This document shows positions 1-8,876 of a DNA stretch of 25,851 nt, piece by piece (the stretch's first letter is position 1; each line of letters begins with the position of its first letter). This DNA is from CBDUVZ01 sp965370805 (GTDB lineage Bacteria > Hydrothermota > Tepidihabitantia > Tepidihabitantales > Tepidihabitantaceae). A program made the translations under genes and the position numbers. The notes beneath the pieces are model-generated. The model was not told the origin of the DNA. It made no database searches and saw only the letters and a list, made by a program, of their open reading frames with translations. The stretch covers positions 1 to 25,851 of the forward strand of contig CBDUVZ010000032.1 in the NCBI GenBank assembly GCA_965370805.1. Direction: 5' to 3'.

Positions 1-108
1 GAATCCAACAGCCCGACTTGACATTTCGGGCAGATCCAATTCTGAGGAAAGACGTGCCCTGCTTGGGCCGGCGGAGTTCTCAGGCATGGCGTTCAGCTCT
101 GCAGGCAT
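1..108 (-). CDS. Possible start of a further polysaccharide-cluster gene, cut by the window edge
   Basis: An ATG lies one base after the TGA of the upstream glycosyltransferase, and the frame stays open for 36 codons to the window edge. The visible product begins MPAELNAMPENSAGPS and contains no recognisable domain. Its placement suggests the next gene of the polysaccharide operon, with translation coupled to the glycosyltransferase; GTGAG just before the ATG could serve as a weak ribosome site. A 6-bp inverted repeat (11-16 with 26-31) inside it could instead mean this is a non-coding tail with a weak hairpin. The function cannot be told from this fragment. Confidence 0.4.
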   Translation of the reverse strand, partial: MPAELNAMPENSAGPSRARLSSELDLPEMSSRAVGF

Positions 109-109
109 C

Positions 110-1252
110 TCACCGCCAGCCACCCTGTGTTCCTTCATTGATCAGGTCAAGCACCTGCTCCGCCGCCTTCCTGAAGCTGAACTTAGCGACTTGCCTTCGC
201 CCTTCAGCGACCATTCGCTCCAACTGGGCATCATCAGCCAGCAGCTCCCGGAGCTTGAGAGCTAGGTCGTGTGCGTCATGAGTACGGAAGTAACGGGCTG
301 CGTTGCCGCCGACTTCGGGCAGGCTTGATGACCAACTGCATAGAACCGGACAGCCACACGCCATCGCCTCCAGGACCGGCAGCCCGAATCCTTCGTAGAG
401 CGACGGATAGACCATCAGCTTGGCTGCGCTGTAGAGCGCAGGCAGATCGTCATCCGCCACCCGACCCAAGTATCGGACTCGGCCCTGTGCCACCTCGCCT
501 TCGATCTCCTTCATCACGGCCCGACACCTCCACCCCAAACCACCGGCAATCACCAACTGCGGTGCACTCGACACCTGTCTCAAGGCTCGGAGTAACATCA
601 GATGGTTCTTTCGTGGTTCGATAGTACCGACGGTCAACAGAAAGCCGGATGACAATCCGAACCGTTCGGCAACTCTGCGGCTCGCTTGATCGGAAGGGAT
701 CGAATCGAACCCTTCCTCAACACCCTCGCTGACTACTCTCAGCCGATCGCCTTCGACACCCAAGCAGGAATGGGCAAGGCAAGCGGTGGCCCTGGAAACA
801 GCTATCACGCAATCCGCCACCCGGGCCACCCTACGGAGATAGATCCGACTGATGAGTCTTCTACGGAACGGCATCGTCCAAGGATACAGCACACCGGTAA
901 CGTCATGAAGAGTCAGCAAACGACGACACGGACGACTAAGCCTCAATGGCAACAGATGATTCTGTCCCCAGAAGACATCCACGCGGTCCTCCGCCAGCCA
1001 GCCCGGAAGAAACTGCTGTGTCCAGAAGAACGCGGGCCGCCCGCGCAGACCCGACTCGGTTCGCAGCCGCCAGTTCCCACGGGGAAAGGAAACGTCAACC
1101 GGCCCTGGGGAGTAGAGTATGTACTCGTTCTTCGGTGAGATCGCGATCATGTTTGCCAGCATGTTCTGCAGGTAGCGTGCGATTCCCGTTTGGGCACCAC
1201 GGAACGCACCGACATCGACACCTATACGCAGGTGTCGTACTTGCTCATTCAC
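110..1252 (-). CDS. Glycosyltransferase family 4 (GT-B fold)
   Basis: The 380-residue product is a retaining GT-B glycosyltransferase of the GT4 type. It transfers a sugar from a nucleotide donor onto a growing lipid-linked glycan on the cytoplasmic face. The N-terminal Rossmann half starts RIGVDVGAFRGAQTGIARY (9-27), where the glycine-rich loop binds the acceptor or phosphate side. The linker VGTIEPRKNH (208-217) is typical of mannosyl/rhamnosyl transferases of this family. The donor site is the EX7E motif E287-GFGLPVL-E295. The length is normal. The start is GTG at 1252, 24 nt after the polymerase gene, with no clear Shine-Dalgarno sequence; translation probably depends on the operon. The exact sugar cannot be predicted. 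Confidence 0.9.
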   Translation of the reverse strand: MNEQVRHLRIGVDVGAFRGAQTGIARYLQNMLANMIAISPKNEYILYSPGPVDVSFPRGNWRLRTESGLRGRPAFFWTQQFLPGWLAEDRVDVFWGQNHLLPLRLSRPCRRLLTLHDVTGVLYPWTMPFRRRLISRIYLRRVARVADCVIAVSRATACLAHSCLGVEGDRLRVVSEGVEEGFDSIPSDQASRRVAERFGLSSGFLLTVGTIEPRKNHLMLLRALRQVSSAPQLVIAGGLGWRCRAVMKEIEGEVAQGRVRYLGRVADDDLPALYSAAKLMVYPSLYEGFGLPVLEAMACGCPVLCSWSSSLPEVGGNAARYFRTHDAHDLALKLRELLADDAQLERMVAEGRRQVAKFSFRKAAEQVLDLINEGTQGGWR

Positions 1253-1276
1253 TTTCTATTGCTCACCGCACCGTAG

Positions 1277-2782
1277 TCACCATCTCACTGACGGCGAACG
1301 GTCTTCAGGACCAGAAACGTCTGCTGGGACTGCGCCGCGGACGGAACCTCCAGCACGCACACCGCAGGCAGTCGTCGCATCTCGACGAACGGCCTCGTCT
1401 TCATTCCGAGCGAGGCGCGCCGCTGCAATAGACAACCCAAGGAGAACCCCACACAGAGAGATGCTCGGTGCATCCCAAGCACAACTCTCAACGATTCCCT
1501 GCACCGAGTAGGCCACAAGTCCTGCACCTAGCCCAACTACGAGTCCTCGACCTCTGAAGGACCTGAACCCGCGAGCAACACGGTCCAGTCGCAGGAATGT
1601 CTTCGTCAGCAACCAGATGAAACCGAGCCCGCCGACCAAGCCAAGACTAGCCAGCATCTCCAGGTACAGACTGTGCGCATTCCACGTACCGCGGGGATTC
1701 AACAAGACGGGGAACCCATAGCTGAACTTCACAAGGCGAAACCTTCCCGCGCCCACTCCAAGCAACCAGTTGGCCCTGAAAGTCTCCCACGCAGCCTTCC
1801 ACAGGACCAAACGTCCCAGCATTGCTGGATCTTGGACTCCGGTTTGTTCAACCCGCGCCTGGACTGCGAAACGCAGTATGTCCATCGAGAGTAGCACTGC
1901 AGCGGCAACGGCGGCAAAAACAAGTAGCTTGAAAGAACGAACCCGAACCAGCACATACAGAAACGCCAACCCAAACCCCATCCAAGCACCACGCGATCTG
2001 GTATAGAACAGAGTACCCAAAAGCACTAAAAACACGATGACAAGCAGCCCATTAGTCCACTTCCGCTCGCCATCGTGCAAGGCACCAAGGACGATCGCCG
2101 CAAGTGGCCCGATAAAAAACCCAAGAAGATTCAGGTTTGTGCGGCCGAACGGAGTCAGAACCGTCTTCCCGACAAGGAACCCCTGCGCCGAAATAGCGAA
2201 CCCGGGCAGTGCAAGACATGTGACTGCATGGGTTGTTACCAAAAGGAGAAGCAGTATTCGAATCTGGCTCATTGATCTCGGAACGACAGCGAAAACCCAG
2301 GTTGCCAGCAGTGCGAAGAGCATGACAACTGAACTCCTCACCACCAACGCTGCCCCACTACCACTCAGGGAGGAATTAACTGCTGACAACAGCACAGCTG
2401 CTGTCACGGCCAGCAACCCAATCCTCTCGGCGGTGTCGAGCCGCGGGAGGACACGGAGGTCGGATACCACGAACCTCGTCATGAGCAGGAAACCTACAAG
2501 CCCCAGAGAACCGACATAGAACGGCATTCCTCTATAGACCGATGGCAGTAGCCTCATTCCAGCCAGTGGCAATAGCAGGACAAAAGCCGACAGGATAAGG
2601 AAGTTGCTGCGAAAAACTGCTGCCGCGACAAGCATCTGAATCGGCCCGCACAGAAACAGCAATGCCAGTACCGTCCGGCCGAAATGCAATGAAACCGCAA
2701 ATCCCGCCAAGCAGACGACTTCGGCACCAAGGAACCACACTAGATGCTGTGGGGAACGCGAAGTTGCACTACTGTGCATCAT
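1277..2782 (-). CDS. O-antigen polymerase/ligase family membrane protein (Wzy/WaaL type)
   Basis: A multi-pass membrane protein of about 501 residues with roughly ten or more hydrophobic segments. The Wzy_C signature lies in the second half: LGVGAGRFRLVKF, a periplasmic loop with WNAHSLYLEMLASLGLVGG, then the last membrane helices. Family members either polymerise undecaprenyl-linked O-units or transfer the finished glycan to lipid A or another acceptor in the periplasm; sequence alone does not separate the two. I chose ATG 2782 (or 2779, the second of two adjacent ATGs). AGGA lies just upstream, and the longer frame would begin deep inside the flippase gene. The chosen start overlaps the flippase stop by about 14 nt, so translation is probably coupled. 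It sits between flippase and glycosyltransferase, as in Wzx/Wzy clusters. Confidence 0.85.
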   Translation of the reverse strand: MMHSSATSRSPQHLVWFLGAEVVCLAGFAVSLHFGRTVLALLFLCGPIQMLVAAAVFRSNFLILSAFVLLLPLAGMRLLPSVYRGMPFYVGSLGLVGFLLMTRFVVSDLRVLPRLDTAERIGLLAVTAAVLLSAVNSSLSGSGAALVVRSSVVMLFALLATWVFAVVPRSMSQIRILLLLLVTTHAVTCLALPGFAISAQGFLVGKTVLTPFGRTNLNLLGFFIGPLAAIVLGALHDGERKWTNGLLVIVFLVLLGTLFYTRSRGAWMGFGLAFLYVLVRVRSFKLLVFAAVAAAVLLSMDILRFAVQARVEQTGVQDPAMLGRLVLWKAAWETFRANWLLGVGAGRFRLVKFSYGFPVLLNPRGTWNAHSLYLEMLASLGLVGGLGFIWLLTKTFLRLDRVARGFRSFRGRGLVVGLGAGLVAYSVQGIVESCAWDAPSISLCGVLLGLSIAAARLARNEDEAVRRDATTACGVRAGGSVRGAVPADVSGPEDRSPSVRW

Positions 2783-4250
2783 CAGTCCTGAGAATCCGTC
2801 GTAGCAGGGCAATATCGCCCCGGTTGAGACCCCCAAACAGCACAAGCAAAGGTACGTATCCGAGCACTACGCTCGCGAGAGCAAACCAGGCGCCCCAGCG
2901 GCTGACGAGCAGTCCGACAGCAGCAGCAACGCCTGACGCGGCACCCGCCCTCAGTACAGTACCCGCCAACTTGGCCAAGCACACTGGTACTCTGGTGTGC
3001 TTCTGCTGCACCACAAGAAACAACGTCCCGGTCAACTCGGCCGCCACAATGGCAACCGCAGTCCCCACAACCCCAAGCAGCGGAATCAGAACGAAATTCA
3101 GTACGACGTTCACGCCAAGTGAAACAGCGGTCTGCTTAGTGACCACCCGCGCCCGGTTGCTGGCGAAGAAGTAGTTGCTCAACAGGGCATTCAAGCAAAT
3201 ACACGCCCCCCACCACGCTAGAATCCGCAGAACCGCTACGGATTCCCCGTACCCTGCCCCGAAGACCAACGAAATGATGGGGCGAGCAAGCATCGTGCCG
3301 ATGATGCCAAGCGGGACAGCAATGACAACTGCGTACCTAAGCGCCCGTCCGAGCAGTTGTGCCAGTTGCTCCTGCCCTGCGACGTGCATCCTTGACATAA
3401 GCGGATAGATTGCGCTCGCAAGAGCCACGCCAGCAAAAACCGTGCCCATCACAAGCCTGAATGGAGCACTGTAGACACCGACGGCCGTATCTCCCCCGAA
3501 TTTGGACAGCAGCACGAAACCATTCCAGTAGTACAACGCCACAAAAAAAGCGCTCACTCCGAAAGGAAGCGCCGCTCTCAGTATCCTGCGCCACTCACGG
3601 AAGTCAAAGCTGAGCCCGACTCCGATGGAACTTCGGGAAGCCGCAACAAACAAGAAGAGCGCAGCTGTGCCTCCCGCCGCGATGTACAGCAGCGCGTACC
3701 AGTCCGGTCTGGGCGCTCCGTGGGCAAGAACGACTGCGCCGACAAGCAGTATCCCAGCCTGTAGCACTCGGCCTCCTGCCGTGAAATGCATTCTCTCGAG
3801 TCCTTGGAACACGAAACCACAGTACAACGCAACAGCGCTCGTGACAACGAAGACGCAGCATATGTAGACTACTCGGACTGTCGACCTAGGATAGCCAAGT
3901 AGATTCACCAAGACCACAATAGCCCCGATCACCAGCAATGAGGTAACAAGCTTGATCGCCAGGATGTTCCGCATATAGTGACCAACCTTGCCGTGGTCAC
4001 GGGCAACTTCCCGGGCAGTGAAACTCCCAAGACCTAGATCGGTGAATACGGCAAAGAGAGCCACAAAGGCAAGAGCGAAGTTGAAAACTCCGAAAGCCTC
4101 AACGCCCAAGTGCCGAGCCGCGATAAGACTGAACACGAACATCATCAGCTTGTTCGCAATGTCGGCGGCGGCGAGGAAGAGGGTGTTTCGAGCAACTCGC
4201 CGGGCGGTCCGTGTTGGGTGATCCCGGTCGGCCTCGGGAACCGAAGCCAT
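2769..4250 (-). CDS. Polysaccharide flippase, Wzx/MOP family
   Basis: A 493-residue polytopic protein (about 12-14 hydrophobic segments) of the polysaccharide transporter branch of the MOP superfamily. It flips undecaprenyl-pyrophosphate-linked repeat units to the periplasmic side. The N-terminus RNTLFLAAADIANKLMMFVFSLIAARHLGVEAFGVFNFALAF is the characteristic first helix pair, with GVEAFG between helices. A second Wzx-like stretch covers ALPFGVSAFFVALYYWNGF in the middle of the protein. The start is ATG 4250, four bases after the Wzz stop; a longer open frame (to 4436) would run inside the Wzz gene and is unlikely. It lies with chain-length, polymerase and glycosyltransferase genes, which supports a Wzx/Wzy-dependent pathway. 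Confidence 0.88.
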   Translation of the reverse strand: MASVPEADRDHPTRTARRVARNTLFLAAADIANKLMMFVFSLIAARHLGVEAFGVFNFALAFVALFAVFTDLGLGSFTAREVARDHGKVGHYMRNILAIKLVTSLLVIGAIVVLVNLLGYPRSTVRVVYICCVFVVTSAVALYCGFVFQGLERMHFTAGGRVLQAGILLVGAVVLAHGAPRPDWYALLYIAAGGTAALFLFVAASRSSIGVGLSFDFREWRRILRAALPFGVSAFFVALYYWNGFVLLSKFGGDTAVGVYSAPFRLVMGTVFAGVALASAIYPLMSRMHVAGQEQLAQLLGRALRYAVVIAVPLGIIGTMLARPIISLVFGAGYGESVAVLRILAWWGACICLNALLSNYFFASNRARVVTKQTAVSLGVNVVLNFVLIPLLGVVGTAVAIVAAELTGTLFLVVQQKHTRVPVCLAKLAGTVLRAGAASGVAAAVGLLVSRWGAWFALASVVLGYVPLLVLFGGLNRGDIALLRRILRTDDAQ

Positions 4251-4254
4251 CCTG

Positions 4255-5475
4255 CTACTTTTTCTTGCGGGCAAAGAAACGGCCCACGTATCTAGCCATC
4301 TCCGCGAACTGACTACCGATTTCCTGCCAACCCTGATACTCACCAGGCCTGATGGCTTGAATGCGCTGGAAATACTCCGACACAAAGGCGAAACCAATAC
4401 CCATAGCCAGGCTGAAGAGGAAAACGGCGAGGACAATGACCGAACGTCGCGGGAAACTCCGCCGCTCGGGCGGCACCGCGTGGTCCAGCACGGTCAGTGT
4501 CGGCGTGTCCCGCGCTTCCATGATCTTGGCGTACTCATACTGCTGATAGAGCATTGAGTAGGCCTCTTCCTGTGTCTTGAAGTCCCGGTAGCGCCAGAGA
4601 AACTCAGCAGCCACAGCTGGCAGGCTCTCAAAGGAAACCGCAAATCCGACACCGAATCCCTGCTTGGAGCCGACCCTCTCCAGTTTCCGCAGTTGCTCCT
4701 GAAACGCCGCAACCTCCCGCTCCAGACCAAGAACGTAGGGATTGTCCGGGCTGCTCACAGCCTGTATCATCCCAAGTTCGGCCTGTTTCAGGTACTGCTG
4801 TGACTTGAGTTTCGCGTACACACCGATAGCCACTTGGGTCTCTTCATCAATCGAGGCAACTCGATGTCGCCGCTGAAAAACCTGAAGAGAATCCTGCGCC
4901 ACCGCCAAGGTGCTTTCAACCTCGCTCAGACGGCATTCTATGAAGAGCCGAGTATTCCGCCCTCTGCTCATGTTGGAGTGACGCAAGAAATCATCCAGCT
5001 CCTCAATATAGCAGTTGGCTATATCGGCCGCTAGGCGAGGCGTCTTGGACTCAACTGCCAAAGACACAATACCCTCGTCGCTCGTGGCCAGGCTCGTCAT
5101 ACGGCTCAGAATCTTCCGGGCCTTCTCTCTGCTGTGCTCTTTCACCCGGTAGTGCTCGACGATACTGCACTTGGCGACGACTTTGTCCATCACGGTGCGA
5201 CTCTCGAGAATCCCGACCATCAAGTCCGAGGGAGTCGACGCACCCATCATGCCGGAACGCAGACGACCCAGACTGCCACTCATACCTCCTCCCAGAACCG
5301 ACGTCAGGCCGAGCATATCATCCTCCGGCGGCGGAAGCAACTGGGCAGTTGCGGTGTATCGATGAGGCAAGACGAAACTGACGACGACGGCAACGAGAGT
5401 CAGCGCCAGTGTGTTGAGGAGTATTAGCTTACGCCACTTGAGAACGACACGCAGGTACTGCAGCAACCTATTCAC
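4255..5475 (-). CDS. Chain-length determinant / polysaccharide co-polymerase (Wzz family)
   Basis: The 406-residue product has the co-polymerase layout: a short cytoplasmic start (MNRLLQYLRVVLKWRK), TM1 at about 17-37, a long periplasmic region with predicted coiled coil (about 170-250, rich in Q, E, L and K), a short proline-rich segment (PPERRSFPRRS) and TM2 at about 345-367. It sets glycan chain length in the inner membrane with the polymerase. There is no Walker-type tyrosine kinase domain, so it resembles Wzz or the membrane half of a split system rather than Wzc. The start is GTG at 5475. No Shine-Dalgarno is visible, and a good promoter ends 6 nt upstream, so the mRNA is probably leaderless. 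It is the first gene of the wzz-wzx-wzy-GT segment. Confidence 0.85.
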   Translation of the reverse strand: MNRLLQYLRVVLKWRKLILLNTLALTLVAVVVSFVLPHRYTATAQLLPPPEDDMLGLTSVLGGGMSGSLGRLRSGMMGASTPSDLMVGILESRTVMDKVVAKCSIVEHYRVKEHSREKARKILSRMTSLATSDEGIVSLAVESKTPRLAADIANCYIEELDDFLRHSNMSRGRNTRLFIECRLSEVESTLAVAQDSLQVFQRRHRVASIDEETQVAIGVYAKLKSQQYLKQAELGMIQAVSSPDNPYVLGLEREVAAFQEQLRKLERVGSKQGFGVGFAVSFESLPAVAAEFLWRYRDFKTQEEAYSMLYQQYEYAKIMEARDTPTLTVLDHAVPPERRSFPRRSVIVLAVFLFSLAMGIGFAFVSEYFQRIQAIRPGEYQGWQEIGSQFAEMARYVGRFFARKKK

Positions 5476-5481
5476 GGTGCA

Positions 5482-5509
5482 AGTCTAGGTAAACGTCCCC
5501 TGGTGTCAA
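5482..5509 (-). promoter_or_regulatory. Sigma-70-type promoter for the wzz operon, leaderless spacing
   Basis: On the minus strand TTGACA (5504-5509) is followed by exactly 16 nt and TAGACT (5482-5487). Only 6 nt separate the -10 box from the GTG of the wzz gene, so a start 6-8 nt after the -10 box would fall on or next to the start codon. It lies in the 161-nt gap between the sulfatase-like gene and wzz. This suggests that assembly genes can be transcribed separately from the upstream modification genes. Confidence 0.7.
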
Positions 5510-5636
5510 CCAGGACCCCACTCCCCGGTCGGCCGAGCAGGAGCCAATCCCAGTCTCCTCCGAGCATCAACGCGCCGCAGGCAACTCCGAATCGCCGACG
5601 GGATTCACACACGGCCTGTCTACACCGCTGGGTCAA

Positions 5637-7157
5637 TCAGTTCCCTGTGGCGTATCGGACCCTGTCAGCTACATCGACGAACCGACCGTTCACGTACGTA
5701 TAGCTTCTATCGGGGAGTAACTCAAGGTCCGCACCGAAGTAGCGATTGAGAACCACCCGAAAGGAATTCACGGGGGTGATGGACGGATACAACGCGCTGC
5801 TGTCTACACGGGGCAGGTAGTACGCATTCAGTATTCGAAATCTCGCTCGGAGGTCATTCACTTCGTCGATGCTGTCGAAATTCTCGGGCGGATGCGGACC
5901 TTCATCGGCCTGCAAGATCACGACAGGAAGTGCTCCTGAATCCGACAGAAGCTTGTCGATGAGCATCTTCAGGTTCCGGTTGGCGAAAACGAGTTGATTG
6001 ACGAAACCCACTTTCGTGCCCCTCGCCATCTGCTCAGACGACGCGACGAAACCACCGGTGCTGTCCAATACGTACGGCTCGTGTGGAACCAGGAAGTGAA
6101 CGAAAGCAAAAACCGGTTCCCGCACAGCCGGCGTTTCAGCCAGCCTGTCGAACTTGTGCAGGACCCTCCCCCATTGCTCCTTCATGGCGTCGAAGCCCAG
6201 AGCAGACCCAATCAAACGGGCCATCGTGGTCTTGTACAGCATCATTGAGAATTCTCCGAGCAGAAGTCTATTGACGTTCTCATCGGCATACCTGTTGTAA
6301 CTCGTTGAACGCCACCACGTGCCGAAGTGGATGAACCTGTAGCCTTTCGATCTCAGAAAACGCCATACCCTGTAGTCCTGGGTCCGGGCATGTAGGGCTC
6401 TTCGGTATAACTTCCTCCCCGCCGAGTCCACCAGGTCGTTGATGTACTCCATGTTCAGCGATGACGCCAACGACATGTCTGTTCGGGCGTAGTTGCACCG
6501 GCTCTCGGTTGCGACATAGAACCCCTTGCTGGTCAGGTAGTCGAGGAACTCGCTGTTGTCGAAATCGTAGACATCTCGCAGAGTACTAAGACTCGGATAC
6601 CGGTCCATGACGATGTAGTAGATGTCAGGAAGTACCTCGGGTGCTGAAGACACATCCTCGCCCGGTTCCCAATGGCCGAGGACTTCCGTAGCGCTCACTT
6701 CCCCGCCGGCACTCAGCTCGTAGGCTCCGATTCTCACAACCGACACGAACACCAGGCAAGCGGCCACAATATTGAAAATGCTCGTCAGGCCGCCGAGTTC
6801 CTTGCGGGTCCTTCTCAACAGCAGGACGGCACCGGCCAGAAACACACCACAGACGAACAACAGAACCAACCCGATTGCGACATTGCGTGCCGGCCAGATA
6901 CCACGTAGATAGAGATAGACGTGGCCGTAGGAGAAGAACAGAACCAGGGAAACGGAAGCGGCGACCCCCGCCTTTCTGTAGTTGCCCGTGAGCAATCTCG
7001 ACAGCAACAGCGACAGACCGGCGAGAACCAGCGAAATGGCCATGGGAACTAGTATCTCTGACAACGAGGTCTGCTCGATGTTGTGCGCGAACAGAAAGAG
7101 AATCGGGAACACTGCAAGCAGGAATGGATGCAGAATCAGGACCCGCTTGGACTTCAG
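5637..7157 (-). CDS. Membrane-anchored sulfatase/alkaline-phosphatase-superfamily enzyme
   Basis: About four or five N-terminal membrane helices are followed by a soluble sulfatase-fold domain that should face the periplasm. Numbered from GTG 7112, the domain opens with DIYYIVMDRYPS (metal ligand D170). It continues with ESRCNYARTDMSLASSLNMEY, where the threonine sits at the usual nucleophile position of LtaS/phosphoethanolamine-transferase-like enzymes, then FVHFLVPHEPY and ILQADEGPHPPE. Members often add or remove phospho- or sulfo-substituents on surface glycans; the substrate here is unknown. I extend the start to CTG 7157. The frame then adds KRVLILHPFLLA, which completes the first membrane helix, and GGAGGT (7163-7168) lies 5 nt upstream. 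The CTG overlaps the TGA of the methyltransferase gene. The conservative start is GTG 7112 (491 residues). Confidence 0.8.
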   Translation of the reverse strand: MKSKRVLILHPFLLAVFPILFLFAHNIEQTSLSEILVPMAISLVLAGLSLLLSRLLTGNYRKAGVAASVSLVLFFSYGHVYLYLRGIWPARNVAIGLVLLFVCGVFLAGAVLLLRRTRKELGGLTSIFNIVAACLVFVSVVRIGAYELSAGGEVSATEVLGHWEPGEDVSSAPEVLPDIYYIVMDRYPSLSTLRDVYDFDNSEFLDYLTSKGFYVATESRCNYARTDMSLASSLNMEYINDLVDSAGRKLYRRALHARTQDYRVWRFLRSKGYRFIHFGTWWRSTSYNRYADENVNRLLLGEFSMMLYKTTMARLIGSALGFDAMKEQWGRVLHKFDRLAETPAVREPVFAFVHFLVPHEPYVLDSTGGFVASSEQMARGTKVGFVNQLVFANRNLKMLIDKLLSDSGALPVVILQADEGPHPPENFDSIDEVNDLRARFRILNAYYLPRVDSSALYPSITPVNSFRVVLNRYFGADLELLPDRSYTYVNGRFVDVADRVRYATGN

Positions 7158-8572
7158 GAGCCACCTCCCCGCCTCGCCATGAGGTACAGCGTTCGCTCCG
7201 AACCCTCGATTCCATCCTGCGCCGCGATCTCGAAGAAACGCCTGAAATGCTCTTCAAACGCCCCCTGGGTGTAGTCAGGGAAGATATCCTCGCGCGTAGC
7301 CAGGAGCCGCTGCACCTGCGAGTCCATCTTGGGCACGAACTCAATCACCAGTCTGGAACATATCCGGCTGAAGAACCGGGCCACCTTCGGCAGCGGCAGG
7401 TTGTTGCCGATGGCCAAGTGGTGAATCAACGCAAGGGCAAGAACCGTATCAGCCGGTCCCCGCTCCAGCAATGACAGTCTTTCCCTGTTTTCCCAGCCGA
7501 TGGCCGGGCTCGGATTCGTCAGGTCGAGAACCAACGGAAGGATATTGGTTTCGCCCCGCTCCCGGCAGTCAAGGTAGTTCTTCTCGACAGCAGCCGGGTC
7601 AACGTCGAAGGATACGGTCCGGATGCCTTTGTCCGCGGCCAGACGGCTGAAAACCCCCGTATTGGCGCCCAGGTCCCAGACCAGGTTCGGCCCGGTGCGT
7701 TCGAGATAGCCGGCCACCAGCGCCCGCTTGCGCTGAAACGCCTGGCTCGAGTAGTTGGTCTCGTCGTAGTATTCCGCCCACTCGGTTCCCTTCGGCTTCC
7801 AGCCCAGTTTCCTCACCCCTGACCCCAGGTTGCTGATGACTCCAAGAAGCGCAGTCCGACTCACCTTCCTTCCGCCGGGCTTCACCGTCTTGTCCGCGTA
7901 TCTCCGCTGGCTTCTGGCGTGCAGGTGGATGTGAGTCCCGAGCGCCAGCGAGAACTTCGTACCGGATGGCAGCAGGGAACTCGCCAAGTCCAGTGGTATC
8001 CCGTCGATGAACACCCGCAGAAGCTGGCTCAACCTGACGTCCCGGTGACTCATCAGGGCCAGCGGTGCCAGGAAATGCTGACAGAACTGACGGTAGGCCA
8101 CCCATGGCTCACCTTCCTTGTACTTCTCGAACGAGAGAGTGTCGATAAGAACCGGCGTGCCATCCAGGAACTGGATGTTATATGCACTGCTGTCCTTGAG
8201 CGTCATCCCGAACTCCATCGCCCGGTTCTGAATTGCCAGCGTAAGAAGGGCCGCGTCCTTCAACTGGCTGAAACTCCATTCATACGGGTAGGACATGAAC
8301 GGCACGAACCGGGGCTTCAGGACCTTGTACGCAGTTTCGGATGCCGGAGCCGGAAGGTCGACTTCCTCGTGGGGAATGAGCATTCCCACATCCGCCAAGG
8401 CATGGTACAGACCCGGACGCACGCTGTCCGGCGCAAGGCCCATCAATTGGTCATAATCGGCCTGACCGGCTTTGTTCACCTGTCGGTACAGAACACCATC
8501 ACGGGTGAAAACGAAACCGCTCGGGTCGCGAAACGAACCGGGGATTGACCGGTTAGCTGCGGGTTTCTCCAT
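7154..8572 (-). CDS. SAM-dependent methyltransferase with an N-terminal kinase-like region (NoeA-like)
   Basis: A 472-residue cytoplasmic protein. The C-terminal half is a class I methyltransferase: motif I is LVWDLGANTGVFSRLA (297-312), an acidic residue follows in SFDVD, and LALALIHHLA supplies the later core strand. The N-terminal half (about 20-230) contains LKDSSAYNIQFLDGTPVLIDT (about 125-145). Its D127, N132 and D144 have the spacing of the catalytic loop and metal-binding aspartate of kinase/APH folds. Related proteins are annotated as nodulation protein NoeA-like and occur in glycan clusters, so a role in methylating or otherwise modifying a surface glycan is likely but unproven. ATG 8572 overlaps the small upstream gene by 20 nt; GGAGG is present but very close to the ATG. 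Confidence 0.75.
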   Translation of the reverse strand: MEKPAANRSIPGSFRDPSGFVFTRDGVLYRQVNKAGQADYDQLMGLAPDSVRPGLYHALADVGMLIPHEEVDLPAPASETAYKVLKPRFVPFMSYPYEWSFSQLKDAALLTLAIQNRAMEFGMTLKDSSAYNIQFLDGTPVLIDTLSFEKYKEGEPWVAYRQFCQHFLAPLALMSHRDVRLSQLLRVFIDGIPLDLASSLLPSGTKFSLALGTHIHLHARSQRRYADKTVKPGGRKVSRTALLGVISNLGSGVRKLGWKPKGTEWAEYYDETNYSSQAFQRKRALVAGYLERTGPNLVWDLGANTGVFSRLAADKGIRTVSFDVDPAAVEKNYLDCRERGETNILPLVLDLTNPSPAIGWENRERLSLLERGPADTVLALALIHHLAIGNNLPLPKVARFFSRICSRLVIEFVPKMDSQVQRLLATREDIFPDYTQGAFEEHFRRFFEIAAQDGIEGSERTLYLMARRGGGS

Positions 8573-8792
8573 CTCCTCCGCCCCTCCGGGAAAAAAGCCC
8601 TCTCACAAAGGCGATTACCCGTCTCCAGAAAATACCAACGGCGAAAAGCCCTCCCAGCAGCGCGCCGACCACAATCTGCAGGATGTAACTGCCGGTTCCC
8701 GGGTCAAGGTACGCGTGAGCGATGCCCGGAAGTACGGCCAGCGCGAAGGCCAACGCCGCAAAAGAAAAAGTCGGTCTTGAGTAACGATTCAC
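8553..8792 (-). CDS. Small exported/membrane protein with LDPGTGSY motif
   Basis: The 79-residue product has a clear signal peptide ending AHA at about residue 27. Mature YLDPGTGSYILQ runs directly into a membrane helix (IVVGALLGGLFAVGIFW), then a basic and glycine-rich tail. The motif AYLDPGTGSYxLQ recurs in small proteins of many bacteria, often next to surface-glycan and sulfatase-like genes; no biochemical role is known to me. The start is GTG 8792, supported by GGAGG (8799-8803) 6 nt upstream. It is the first gene after a good promoter, and its 3' end overlaps the methyltransferase gene, so the two are probably co-translated. A helper of the glycan-modifying enzymes is a reasonable guess. 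Confidence 0.75.
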   Translation of the reverse strand: MNRYSRPTFSFAALAFALAVLPGIAHAYLDPGTGSYILQIVVGALLGGLFAVGIFWRRVIAFVRGLFSRRGGGDGETRS

Positions 8793-8876
8793 GATTTGCC
8801 TCCATCAGACTTGTTCGCGGCCGGCTCGGAACTTCGGACCCGATATGAAAGCCATTGCCGCCTCACACGAAGCGGG

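Noticed and set aside
11..31. GCCCGA/TCGGGC inverted repeat with 9-nt loop as terminator of the glycosyltransferase operon
   Set aside because: The stem is only 6 bp, with no T-tract, and lies inside an open frame that runs off the window.
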